16,037 nucleotides of DNA from Candidatus Zipacnadia bacterium (GCA_029821215.1 JALGTV010000036.1:1-16037), one strand, 5' to 3'. Shown: positions 6,718 to 14,089, numbered from the stretch's first letter. Made by a program: numbers and translations. The notes: generated by a model not told the origin, from the sequence alone.

Positions 6718-7716
6718 TCAGATTCTGAAACCGGGCCGCTGCCGCCAGGCGCGGCGAGCATCATGAGTTCGGCGCCGGTCCACCACTAATCCCCTATTCC
6801 CCGTGTGCTTGGCATATTCCTTCAATTCACTAAGGATAGCCGCAATCTGACCTACGTGCTGGATGTCATCGGGCTGGTTGGTGACCGCCGCAGCAAGTAG
6901 GCGCATAAATGGGAAGAAGACTTCCTCGCCCTGGCGGGTGAAGCCGATAATACCGCCCCGGTGACGGTCTTTGGGGTCGTAGAATTCGGGAAACACCTGT
7001 TCAAACTCGTTGATAGCTGCATCGGCCAGCGCCTGCATCCTCTCCGGCGAACTGAGCACAAAGAAATCGTCACCACCGATATGGGCTACCCCATCATCGC
7101 TGTCGCCGTGCCCATTGGTGGCCCGCAGTAGTATCTCAGATAGCTGGGTGATTACCTGATCGCCCCGATAATATCCATAGACATCGTTGTAGGCCTTAAA
7201 GTCCTGCAGGTCAAAAGCGATTACCGCCAGGCGGCCCCGCTGGGGCAGGCGGCGGGTAATCTCGCGGGTTAAGTGAGCATTGCCGGGCAGACCGGTGAGG
7301 GGATTGAGCTGACGGTGCCGCTGACAACAGCGCATTAGGGCCTGGAGGCGAGCCACCATTTCTTTAGGATCCATGGATAAGGGGAGGCAGTCGTCAGCCC
7401 CGTTATGGAACATACGTACGATTTCTGGTCCAGTTGACTGGCTAACCAACAGCACACAAGCACCATAGTGGCTGGTGGGCAGCTTGTGAATCTGGCGGCA
7501 GAAATCGGCATCCCCTATGTCTGCCAGTGGGCTAACAGCGACAATAATGTCCACGGGGCTCTGCGCAAGCACGGCCAGAGTCTGTTGGCCATTGGATACT
7601 GCGGTAACCTGGAAGTTATCACTCAAGGCCGTGGCAACAGCCGCCGGCAACTGATTGGGACCGGTGACCAACAGCAAGCTATCAGTGTTAGAGGGTGAAG
7701 GGGCCGATACATCCAT
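6718..7716 (-). CDS. Diguanylate cyclase with a degenerate N-terminal receiver
   Basis: The 332-residue protein has a receiver-like fold at about residues 12-130 followed by a GGDEF domain at about 138-300. The receiver lacks the acidic pair (LLLVTGPNQ instead of DD), and the phosphoacceptor position in VDIIVAVSPL is V61, so it should not be phosphorylated. The GGDEF domain shows PLTGLPGN near 139-146, FDLQDFKAYNDVYGYYRGD near 168-186 and the active-site variant GGDDF at 214-218, compatible with making c-di-GMP from GTP. The inhibitory RxxD site expected before GGDDF reads DSDD, so product feedback is probably absent. The last 30 residues are Arg-rich and outside the domain. It lies between pyrE and the stand-alone receiver, which may supply the phosphorylation input this protein lacks; that link is inference. 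Confidence 0.88.
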   Translation of the reverse strand: MDVSAPSPSNTDSLLLVTGPNQLPAAVATALSDNFQVTAVSNGQQTLAVLAQSPVDIIVAVSPLADIGDADFCRQIHKLPTSHYGACVLLVSQSTGPEIVRMFHNGADDCLPLSMDPKEMVARLQALMRCCQRHRQLNPLTGLPGNAHLTREITRRLPQRGRLAVIAFDLQDFKAYNDVYGYYRGDQVITQLSEILLRATNGHGDSDDGVAHIGGDDFFVLSSPERMQALADAAINEFEQVFPEFYDPKDRHRGGIIGFTRQGEEVFFPFMRLLAAAVTNQPDDIQHVGQIAAILSELKEYAKHTGNRGLVVDRRRTHDARRAWRQRPGFRI

Positions 7717-7736
7717 AGTTTGTCACTATGCTACCG

Positions 7737-7767
7737 AGTCTAAGAGTCTCTATTGGAGCCTTGTCAA
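7737..7767 (-). promoter_or_regulatory. Candidate promoter for the GGDEF/receiver pair
   Basis: On the minus strand a consensus TTGACA (7767-7762), overlapping the pyrE stop codon, is followed after 19 bases by TAGACT (7742-7737), 20 bases before the GGDEF start. The perfect -35 is notable, but the spacer is 2 bases longer than ideal. Confidence 0.4.
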
Positions 7768-8354
7768 GCATCGGGAGGCGATGGTAGCTTAACACCCAGG
7801 TCAGTAATATCAAAGATGGCGGTGAGTTCGTAGCCGGCAGCCGCCAAGTTCTCGCCAGCGCCCTGGAGCCGATCCACCATGGCAATGACCTTGATTATCT
7901 GGGCTGATCGTTCCCGCTGGAGAGCCTCAATAACCCGCAAAGTCGAACCGCCGGTGGTGATTACATCCTCTATAACCGCCACTGTTGCTCCCTCTGCCAG
8001 GGGGCCCTCCACCTGCTGCTGGGTACCCCGCTGTTTTCGCTCCTTGCGGACAATAAATGCGTCCAAACTGCGCCCGGCCTCGGCGGCCAGGGCGGCGACC
8101 GCCCCAGCAATCGGGTCAGCACCGATACTCATCCCCCCCACCGCCTCCACCTCAGCGGGAAGCTGGTCCAATATCAACTGGGCCAGCAGATGCAAACTCT
8201 CGCCTGACAGCGAAATCTGTTTGCCGTCTATGTAATAGCTACTCTTCTGACCCGAGGCCAAGGTAAACTGGCCAAACCGCAGGGCGCGCTGCTTTATGAG
8301 TTGGGCCAAGCGAGCGCGCAATTGCTGGCGAGTTGTATTGGTCAAGTGTACCAT
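7764..8354 (-). CDS. pyrE: Orotate phosphoribosyltransferase
   Basis: The 196-residue enzyme joins orotate and PRPP to give orotidine monophosphate in de novo pyrimidine synthesis. Diagnostic stretches are FTLASGQKSSYYIDGK near 30-45, GGMSIGADPIAGAVA near 73-87, the flexible catalytic loop IVRKERKQRGTQ near 101-112, and the PRPP-binding motif VIEDVITTGGST at 127-138. In the loop, the usual His of the K-x-H-G pattern is Arg109, an uncommon variant. The start is supported by a GGGGGGAG ribosome binding site about 5 bases upstream. The gene follows the 564-residue secreted protein gene by 52 bases and precedes the GGDEF gene by 47 bases on the same strand; no other pyr genes are in the window. 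Confidence 0.95.
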   Translation of the reverse strand: MVHLTNTTRQQLRARLAQLIKQRALRFGQFTLASGQKSSYYIDGKQISLSGESLHLLAQLILDQLPAEVEAVGGMSIGADPIAGAVAALAAEAGRSLDAFIVRKERKQRGTQQQVEGPLAEGATVAVIEDVITTGGSTLRVIEALQRERSAQIIKVIAMVDRLQGAGENLAAAGYELTAIFDITDLGVKLPSPPDA

Positions 8355-8382
8355 GATGCTCCCCCCTGGATTGATGAGACAG

Positions 8383-8413
8383 TGATCACATAAGAGCTAA
8401 TGTTGGTCACATA
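8383..8413 (-). repeat. Direct repeat upstream of pyrE
   Basis: TGATCACATA (8383-8392) and TGGTCACATA (8404-8413) are near-identical 10-mers whose starts are 21 bases apart, two helical turns. The first contains the perfect palindrome GTGATCAC (8382-8389). They lie 29-59 bases before the pyrE start, the second overlapping the end of the upstream gene. The spacing suits a pair of protein-binding sites, but no known regulator was recognised. Confidence 0.35.
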
Positions 8414-10101
8414 GAAGCCCGGGTTCGCGCCCGCAACATTTGTTGCAGTAGCTCAGGAGTATGGAGGCTGCTAAAAGCTTCGTAGAGATCTTCCCAAGAT
8501 AGAGGTCGCGCTGTCCTACCCGGTCTCCCGGCGGGCTGAAAGGCTCCCACCCCTTCTAACAGTTCTGCTGCGAAGTGGGGACCGGCCTGCGGCCATTTCG
8601 GCTCCTCTACCATCTTCATCCGGTCCAACAGGTCAATAACAAAACTGCGGCGTTCGGCAAACTGGGGCGAGTTCGGGTTTACATAATTGCTGAGGAATTG
8701 CTCTACCTCAGTCATACGCACTTGCAGGTATATGAAGGGGTCGCGGTAGCGTAATTGCTCCAGGAACCTGAGTGCGCGACTCATCTGAGCGGCTAACTGC
8801 CGCTGCTGGGCCGCCTGCTGCTGGGGATCAGTCACCGCCAGGTCGGGGGGCAGGCGCCAATCAATGAGCCGGTTCTGCCCGGGCAGTAAAACGTTTTCCA
8901 CTTGGTCCAGAACACCCACAATCTGCGCCCGCTTCTGGTGCTCAGCCTCCTGGTGAGTTAGCCGTAGTTGGGTAAGCAATTGAGTTAACTCGGGAGGGAG
9001 GGTGCCCGTGGTGATGAGGAGCTGGCGGGCTTGGGTTAGAGTTGACTGGAGTTCGCTCAGCTTATTGTGGACAGTCTGATCGGCGGTTGTGACTGCCGCG
9101 GCGGCCTGCTGGGCGAGGGGAATCAATGGGGGGAGCTGATTGGGTGTCAACTGCAGGTAGTTGAGTAATGCCAGGATGTCTGACTTCTCCTGGGCGAGGT
9201 GGAAAGGATGTCCTGCAAGCTGGGGCGGCGATTCCTGGCTGGTTTCGGTGCTTGCAGAGACGGCGGGCGCAATCTGTCGCAACAAGGCGGGGGTGTAAGG
9301 GCTACTCACCAAGAGCAGCAGGTCCTCATACGATACCGGCGGCGCAGCCGACGCCGGTGGAAGGTTAAGGAATTGGGCCACCTGGTCAGCTAAGCCGGGG
9401 CGCTGGGCGTTATACTCCTGCTGCGACCAATCGTAGACGGTATCGGTGAGGGTCAACACTGCCTGCACTGCCTGTTGGTAATCAGGGCGGCCGGGAGCGA
9501 TGATCTTGGCTGCCAGGCGCTGGGCGTCAATGAGCCGTACCAATTCGTATTCGTCAGGCATCAGTTGGCGCTGGGCATCCAGGTGGCGGGCAATGTATTC
9601 TGCCAGACTTTCTGCCCCATCAAGTTCAGCGACCATCTGCTGGCGCTGTTGCTGCTCTTGAAGACTCTCCACCCGACTGCGCTGGCTGGGAGCCAGCATA
9701 TTCAGTATTTGCTCAGCCGCTGCCGCTATGCGTTGCTGTAGGTCGGCTTCTTTTTCGCCGAGGGTCGCCGCAGCCTGATGGGCGGCCGATAGACTATCAG
9801 CGGGTGGCTGGGTACCCGCGATCCAGTGGTCCAGCACCTTCTCTATGGCCGGCTGATGCTGGGTCCATAAGGCATCAGCGGTGGACAAAAGCTGCTGTCG
9901 CTGGTCATGGACAGCGTCTATCGTGGGCATCAGTTGGTTGGTTTGCTCAGAGGTGAACTGAATGGTGCGGGCTATCTGCAGGATGCGAACCTGCTCATAG
10001 AGCTGGTCAGGTGATAGCTCCGCGGAGGGGTTAGCCAACCCCATAGGTGCGAGACCGCTCAACAGGAAGACCACCGTGAGTAGCAGGCGGGTGCGTGTCA
10101 T
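8407..10101 (-). CDS. Secreted helix-rich protein of unknown function with an internal tandem duplication
   Basis: The 564-residue product is not recognised. Residues 1-23 are a classical signal peptide (MTRTR, hydrophobic core, GLA-NP cleavage region), so it should be exported. The rest is Gln/Ala/Leu-rich, strongly helical and low in aromatics, with no cysteines seen. It consists of two similar halves, about 41-280 and 309-560. The halves share an LTxxQ-like start (FTSEQTNQLMPTIDAV at 49 and LTPNQLPPLIPLAQQA at 318), a middle PxxPxF/Y segment (APGRPDY at 202, NPNSPQF at 475), and a conserved end (SYEDLLLLVSSPYTPALLRQ at 257, SWEDLYEAFSSLHTPELLQQ at 535). The LTxxQ-like helices recall Spy/CpxP periplasmic chaperones, but similarity is too thin for a call. 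AAGG about 8 bases before ATG 10101 supports the start. It sits between folC and pyrE with no functional hint. Confidence 0.82.
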   Translation of the reverse strand: MTRTRLLLTVVFLLSGLAPMGLANPSAELSPDQLYEQVRILQIARTIQFTSEQTNQLMPTIDAVHDQRQQLLSTADALWTQHQPAIEKVLDHWIAGTQPPADSLSAAHQAAATLGEKEADLQQRIAAAAEQILNMLAPSQRSRVESLQEQQQRQQMVAELDGAESLAEYIARHLDAQRQLMPDEYELVRLIDAQRLAAKIIAPGRPDYQQAVQAVLTLTDTVYDWSQQEYNAQRPGLADQVAQFLNLPPASAAPPVSYEDLLLLVSSPYTPALLRQIAPAVSASTETSQESPPQLAGHPFHLAQEKSDILALLNYLQLTPNQLPPLIPLAQQAAAAVTTADQTVHNKLSELQSTLTQARQLLITTGTLPPELTQLLTQLRLTHQEAEHQKRAQIVGVLDQVENVLLPGQNRLIDWRLPPDLAVTDPQQQAAQQRQLAAQMSRALRFLEQLRYRDPFIYLQVRMTEVEQFLSNYVNPNSPQFAERRSFVIDLLDRMKMVEEPKWPQAGPHFAAELLEGVGAFQPAGRPGRTARPLSWEDLYEAFSSLHTPELLQQMLRARTRASM

Positions 10102-10193
10102 AATGTTGCCTTACCTTTCAGGACAGGCTGAGTTAGGCACGAGATATACTATTGTGGTAGTTTCGCCATCCAGTCAGAATCTCCTGCTTTTGC

Positions 10194-10209
10194 GCTGAGG
10201 CGGCTCAGC
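10194..10209. other. Hairpin at the folC stop codon
   Basis: GCTGAG (10194-10199) and CTCAGC (10204-10209) form a perfect 6-bp stem with a GCGG loop overlapping the folC stop. On the folC strand it is followed by GCAAAAGC, not T, so it does not qualify as an intrinsic terminator and may be a 3'-end stabiliser or chance. Confidence 0.3.
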
Positions 10210-11594
10210 TACGCTTCTATCCCCAGTTCTTCCATCACCTCGCCAACCACGAAAAAGGAGCCGGTGATGCAGATGGCATCAGTGGGGCCGGCCAGGCGGC
10301 GGGCCACGGATAGGGCCTGAGACACATTGGACGTAGTATGCACCGGCCCGGAATCGTGGTCAGCAACAAGCGCAGATAAAGCAGCCGCCGGTAGTGCTCG
10401 CTGACAACGAGCCTGGGTGACCACAAACTCATCGGTAATTTCCCCAAGCTCGGCAATGATTCCTTCGGCGTCCTTATCGGCGGACACACCCAGGACTGAA
10501 ACCAATTTGTCATAGCTTAGGTGGCGGGGCAAGGTGGCAACTAGGGCGGCGGCTGAGGCGCGATTGTGGGCGCAGTCCAGGGCCAGCCAGGGTCGAGCAG
10601 CTACTATCTGAATTCGGGCGGGGCAGGTGACAGCAGCGATGCTGTGCACAAACTGGTGGTCATCCACGGAGAAGCCGTAAGTTGTCAACACCTGAAGGGC
10701 CGCATAGGCCACGGCGGCATTAGTGGCCTGATGGTGGCCCAGAAGGGGCGTGGTTATGCGCAGGTCTCGGCTATCAGCCTTTAAGGTGAAACTCTGACGC
10801 AGCACCGGTAGCGGCTCATCCGGCGCGGGTATAGGCACTGGACTGACTGGCACATCGTGCTGGACAGGAGGTGGAATAATTACCTGAGCACCACACTGGG
10901 TGGCGTGCTGAGTCAGCACATGATGAGCCGCTGGGTCCTGCGGGGCAATTACTACTGGCCGGTTAGGTTTGATGATACCAGCTTTTTCTACGGCAATTTG
11001 GCTCAGGGTGGGGCCGAGTATCTGGGTGTGATCATGGCTAATAGGAGTGATGACTGCCACCAAGGGATCTATGACATTGGTGGCATCCAGCCGGCCCCCC
11101 AGACCGGTCTCCACGACGGCAATATCAACATCAGCTTCAGCAAAGGCGACAAAGGCCAGGGCCGTGTATATTTCAAAGAAGGTGGGTGGTGCCAGGTCAG
11201 GGCGGGCCTGGATGGATTGGATACTCGGCTGGACGGCGCGCACTAAGCTGACCAGTTCATCCTCGGAAAGGGGAGTGCTGTTGATGCGAATACGCTCAGT
11301 GGGAGTAACCAAGTGGGGGGATGTGTACAAGCCGGTATCATAGCCAGCGTGGTGCAAAGCCGCGGCTATTATGGTGGCGACCGACCCCTTGCCCTTGGTG
11401 CCGGCAATATGTACAGATGCCACAGGGAGGTGGGGGTTGCCCAGATGAGCGAGGAGGGCGCGGATGGTATCCAGGCTTACTGTATCGGCGAAATGGTGGT
11501 GGAAGCCACGGCGCTCGAAATCGGTAAATGAGTTGAGGTAGTCATACGCCTGGGCGATATCAGTAATAGGCTGGACGCCTTGGTCATTAGTCAT
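10209..11594 (-). CDS. folC: Bifunctional folylpolyglutamate/dihydrofolate synthase
   Basis: The 461-residue Mur-ligase-family enzyme adds glutamate to tetrahydrofolate (and often to dihydropteroate) using ATP. It shows FERRGFHHHF near 26-35, the P-loop SVHIAGTKGKGSVAT near 60-74, SPHLVTPTERIRIN near 96-109, the ETGLGGRLDATN metal/nucleotide motif, the SHDHTQILG loop, and the C-terminal domain with LDCAHN (usually DGAHN) and CITGSFFVVGEV. The WPGR linker motif is CPAR here, a modest deviation. Length is normal. ATG 11592-11594 lacks a strong ribosome binding site. The gene is divergent from rsmG across a 175-base region with repeats and parS, and is the first minus-strand gene of the series leading to pyrE; whether they form one transcript is uncertain because of a 107-base gap after it. 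Confidence 0.93.
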   Translation of the reverse strand: MTNDQGVQPITDIAQAYDYLNSFTDFERRGFHHHFADTVSLDTIRALLAHLGNPHLPVASVHIAGTKGKGSVATIIAAALHHAGYDTGLYTSPHLVTPTERIRINSTPLSEDELVSLVRAVQPSIQSIQARPDLAPPTFFEIYTALAFVAFAEADVDIAVVETGLGGRLDATNVIDPLVAVITPISHDHTQILGPTLSQIAVEKAGIIKPNRPVVIAPQDPAAHHVLTQHATQCGAQVIIPPPVQHDVPVSPVPIPAPDEPLPVLRQSFTLKADSRDLRITTPLLGHHQATNAAVAYAALQVLTTYGFSVDDHQFVHSIAAVTCPARIQIVAARPWLALDCAHNRASAAALVATLPRHLSYDKLVSVLGVSADKDAEGIIAELGEITDEFVVTQARCQRALPAAALSALVADHDSGPVHTTSNVSQALSVARRLAGPTDAICITGSFFVVGEVMEELGIEA

Positions 11595-11615
11595 TTAGAG
11601 AATAGCCGTCCTGAA

Positions 11616-11655
11616 CAGTAGTGTTATTCACTGAGTAATACTATCAGTAGTATTA
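11616..11655. repeat. Inverted/direct repeat array in the folC-rsmG divergent region
   Basis: TAATACTA (11636-11643) and TAGTATTA (11648-11655) form a perfect 8-bp inverted repeat with a TCAG spacer. CAGTAGTGTTA (11616-11626) repeats as CAGTAGTATTA (11645-11655), 10 of 11 matching, so TAGTRTTA occurs three times in 37 bases. A fourth, reversed near-copy CAATACTA lies at 11760-11767, touching parS. An alternative hairpin pairs 11621-11629 with 11633-11641. The arrangement resembles an operator for a dimeric regulator between divergent genes. Confidence 0.5.
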
Positions 11656-11677
11656 GCCGAAGGAGGCAGGAATTCCT

Positions 11678-11706
11678 TTGGAAAAAAAGAATTTATTTGA
11701 TAAAAG
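11678..11706 (+). promoter_or_regulatory. Candidate promoter for rsmG-parA-parB
   Basis: TTGGAA (11678-11683) and TAAAAG (11701-11706) are 17 bases apart with an A-rich spacer. The match is moderate. Transcripts would begin near 11713 and carry a purine-rich leader with AGGAGG at 11705-11710 and 11714-11719, which no clear gene uses, and parS before the rsmG coding region. Confidence 0.3.
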
Positions 11707-11770
11707 GAGGGAAAGGAGGATAAGTGAAGAAAGAAGTTAAGTAGTGAGTGAGAATTAGTCAATACTATTG

Positions 11771-11786
11771 TGTTTCACGTGAAACA
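11771..11786. other. parS centromere site for ParB
   Basis: TGTTTCACGTGAAACA is a perfect 16-bp palindrome and matches the widely conserved chromosomal parS consensus bound by ParB/Spo0J. It lies 0.7 kb before parA and 1.4 kb before parB. It overlaps the first codons of the longest rsmG frame, which would read FHVKH; similar overlaps are known in other genomes. ParB would load here as CTP clamps and spread over the neighbouring DNA. No second full copy was seen in the window. Confidence 0.95.
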
Positions 11787-11805
11787 CTGCTTGGGTCGCT
11801 TGGAT

Positions 11806-12429
11806 ATGAAAAGACCCGAAGACCTGCTGCAACTGGCTGCGGACAAAGGACTATCATTAGATGCCAATCAGCAGCAGCTACTGGACAAGCTAATTGACTG
11901 GGTGGCGCTGCGAGCTGCCTTAGTGGGGCTGTCCAAGTATGACACCCCGGAGGCGGTGCGGGAACGGCTCATAGCGCCAGCCTTAGCTATCTTTGATGTG
12001 GTTGACCTCACATCTCTGCGCTCTTGTGTAGACATAGGGGCAGGTACTGGGGCATTAGGCATAACGTTAGCTATCACTATCCCCTACCTACAGGTGGATT
12101 TGGTAGATCGCAGCGAGCGGGCAATAAGATTTATGGAGCTGCTGACCAGACACTTGGACCTGACCAACACCCAGACTATATTCGTAGAGGCCGACCGGCT
12201 GGCCCAGCAGCGACCGAATCACTATGATTTGATATGCATGCGAGCCTTAGCTGATGGCCAGAAAGCATTGGCACTGGCGGCCAGGTTGTGCCGGTCGGGG
12301 GGGTATATTGCTGCCTGGCACCAGCCGGCTGACCCTGCCTATGTTGCTGGAAGTCTTTCCCTGGAGCGAGTAGGGGTAGCGGCAACCGGGGTCCAGGGGT
12401 TGTCAGTGTCAGCCTTCCGGGCGGAGTAG
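11806..12429 (+). CDS. rsmG: 16S rRNA (guanine-N7) methyltransferase RsmG (GidB), divergent
   Basis: From ATG 11806 the protein has 207 residues; an upstream GTG at 11770 would give 219, but its extra residues (MFHVKHCLGRLD) are simply parS read as codons and neither start has a good ribosome binding site. The Rossmann methyltransferase core shows CVDIGAGTGALGITLAITIP (SAM-binding motif I), VDLVDRSERAIRFME, an FVEAD motif and the RsmG-type YDLICMRALADGQKAL stretch, then SGGYIAAW. RsmG methylates G527 of 16S rRNA. The motif differs from the usual DIGSGAGFPGIPLAI and the C-terminus is short, so this is a divergent member. The context (rsmG directly before parA and parB, next to parS) is the classical one and strengthens the call. 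parA begins 16 bases after the stop. Confidence 0.78.
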   Translation: MKRPEDLLQLAADKGLSLDANQQQLLDKLIDWVALRAALVGLSKYDTPEAVRERLIAPALAIFDVVDLTSLRSCVDIGAGTGALGITLAITIPYLQVDLVDRSERAIRFMELLTRHLDLTNTQTIFVEADRLAQQRPNHYDLICMRALADGQKALALAARLCRSGGYIAAWHQPADPAYVAGSLSLERVGVAATGVQGLSVSAFRAE

Positions 12430-12444
12430 TCACGGAGGTAGCGG

Positions 12445-13221
12445 ATGGCCGAGACTTACGCCGTAATAAACCAAAAGGGGGGCGTGGGCAAGACTACCAG
12501 CGCCCTAAATTTGGCGGCTTGTGCCGCGCAGCGGGGGCGGAAAGTGCTGCTGGTGGATGCCGACCCCCAGGGTAATGCCACCAGCGGTGCAGGCGTGGAT
12601 CGCGCGGTGCTGAGCCACTGTCTGTATGACTTGTTAACTGATACTACCAGTGCGGGCCGGGTACAGCTATCCGAGGTGGTGGTGCCGACCCAGATTAGCA
12701 ATCTATCATTGCTACCTGCCACAATAAACTTAGCGGGTGCGGACTTGGCGCTGGCCAGTGTGATGAGCCGCGAGACAAGATTGCGCCAGGCTCTGGATGA
12801 AGCTTACCAGCGATACGATATAATTCTGATTGATACTGCGCCTTCGCTGGGGCTGCTGACGATCAATGGCCTGGTAGCCGCGCAAGGGGTGCTGATTCCT
12901 ATCCAGTGTGAGTATTATGCGCTGGAGGGGCTGAGCCAGTTACTGGAGATTGTGCATTTGGTCCAGGCGCAGCTTAATCCCGGGCTGCAAATTACTGGAG
13001 TTATCTTGACTATGTACGATAATCGGACTAATCTGGCGGCTGAGGTGGAAAAGGAAGTGCGCGCGAATTTCCGCGGCCGGGTATTCCGGACAGTAGTACC
13101 GCGCAATGTGCGGGTGGCTGAGGCCCCCTCTCATGGGGTGCCGGTGGTGATGTACGATAGCGGTTGTGCCGGGAGCCGGGCGTATTGGCGATTATATCAG
13201 GAGGTGTTCCAAGATGCGTAA
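12445..13221 (+). CDS. parA: Chromosome partitioning ATPase ParA (Soj)
   Basis: The 258-residue protein is a ParA/MinD-type P-loop ATPase. It has the deviant Walker A KGGVGKTT at 11-18 with its signature lysine, VDADPQGN at 37-44, Walker B IDTAPS at 129-134, and a typical C-terminal NVRVAEAPSHGVPV segment. The ATP-bound dimer binds DNA nonspecifically and is released by ParB, moving the origin region to the poles. A GGAGGT ribosome binding site precedes ATG 12445. There is no N-terminal HTH, so it is the short chromosomal Soj type rather than a plasmid P1-type ParA. Its end overlaps parB by 8 bases, indicating translational coupling. Confidence 0.96.
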   Translation: MAETYAVINQKGGVGKTTSALNLAACAAQRGRKVLLVDADPQGNATSGAGVDRAVLSHCLYDLLTDTTSAGRVQLSEVVVPTQISNLSLLPATINLAGADLALASVMSRETRLRQALDEAYQRYDIILIDTAPSLGLLTINGLVAAQGVLIPIQCEYYALEGLSQLLEIVHLVQAQLNPGLQITGVILTMYDNRTNLAAEVEKEVRANFRGRVFRTVVPRNVRVAEAPSHGVPVVMYDSGCAGSRAYWRLYQEVFQDA

Positions 13222-14089
13222 GCCTAGCTTAGGACGCGGGCTGAGCCAGTTGATATCCGGCAATAACTTGGCCCAGACACGGGCAGTTATTGAAATAAGT
13301 GTGGAGCGGCTGGAGCCGAATCCTTTTCAGCCGCGGGGGGAATTCAGAGAGGATAGCTTGACGGAGCTGGCGGAGTCCATACGGACTCAGGGCATAGTGC
13401 AACCGCTGGTAGTAAGGCCGATGGGCGAAAACTACGAGATTGTGGTAGGGGAACGGCGATGGCGGGCGGCCCAACAGTTGGGACTGGAGACGGTGCCGTG
13501 CGTTGTGCAGGAGATTTCCAACCAGGAAGCGCTGGAGCTGGCACTGATTGAGAATCTGCAGCGTGAAGACCTGACTTGTATTGAAGCCGCCCGCGCGTAT
13601 GAGCAACTGATTGAGGAGTTCAGCTTGACGCAGGAGGAGTTGGCGGAGCGTATCGGGAAGAGTCGGCCAGCGGTCGCCAACACTCTACGGTTGTTGCAGT
13701 TACCTGAGGAGATTCAGCTCAGTATCCAGAAAGGTGAGATGAGCGAAGGGCATGGCCGGGCCTTGCTATCAGTGGGTGATGATCCGGGAGTGTTGATGGG
13801 AATATGGAGGCGGGTTGTGGAGGAGGGACTGTCAGTGCGCGAGACGGAGGCATTGGTAGGACAGACGAAGGAAGGGGCAGGGCGTAAGCGGAAGAGAATG
13901 GGTGGTGAGGTAGAGGAGAAAGTGGATCCGCATATAATAGCAGCGGCGGAGCGACTGCAGGAGACGCTGGCAGCGCGGGTGAGTATCAGGCCGGGGAGAG
14001 GGGGTGGGGGGACGATTGTGATTCAGTATCACAATGGGGAGGAGTTGGGGCGATTGCTGGAGCTGATCGCTCCGGAGGAGGTGATATAG
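13214..14089 (+). CDS. parB: Chromosome partitioning protein ParB (Spo0J), parS-binding CTPase
   Basis: ATG 13214 is chosen because GGAGGT lies about 7 bases upstream within the end of parA and because the protein then starts MRKPSLGRGLSQLI, with the ParA-contacting LGRGL motif near the N-terminus. The 291-residue product shows the CTP-binding motifs GERRWRA at 79-85 and ENLQRED at 113-119, then the helix-turn-helix EELAERIGKSRPAVANTLRLL near 137-157 that reads parS, and a C-terminal dimerisation region after a charged, Gly-rich linker. It binds the parS site at 11771-11786 and spreads as a CTP-loaded clamp. The plain rsmG-parA-parB order argues for a chromosomal system near the origin, although no origin is visible here. 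Confidence 0.95.
   Translation: MRKPSLGRGLSQLISGNNLAQTRAVIEISVERLEPNPFQPRGEFREDSLTELAESIRTQGIVQPLVVRPMGENYEIVVGERRWRAAQQLGLETVPCVVQEISNQEALELALIENLQREDLTCIEAARAYEQLIEEFSLTQEELAERIGKSRPAVANTLRLLQLPEEIQLSIQKGEMSEGHGRALLSVGDDPGVLMGIWRRVVEEGLSVRETEALVGQTKEGAGRKRKRMGGEVEEKVDPHIIAAAERLQETLAARVSIRPGRGGGGTIVIQYHNGEELGRLLELIAPEEVI

Noticed and set aside
6681..6764. Upstream extension of the receiver gene to an ATG at 6764
   Set aside because: The extra 28 residues overlap the GGDEF gene and are not receiver-like; the GGAGGT site points to ATG 6680.
10146..10156. 11-base sequence ATACTATTGTG shared with 11762-11772
   Set aside because: Many 11-base matches are expected by chance in 16 kb, and the two contexts differ.
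11624..11632. Single DnaA-box-like TTATTCACT near parS, hinting at a replication origin
   Set aside because: One imperfect box only, with no cluster of boxes and no dnaA or dnaN gene; not enough to call an origin.
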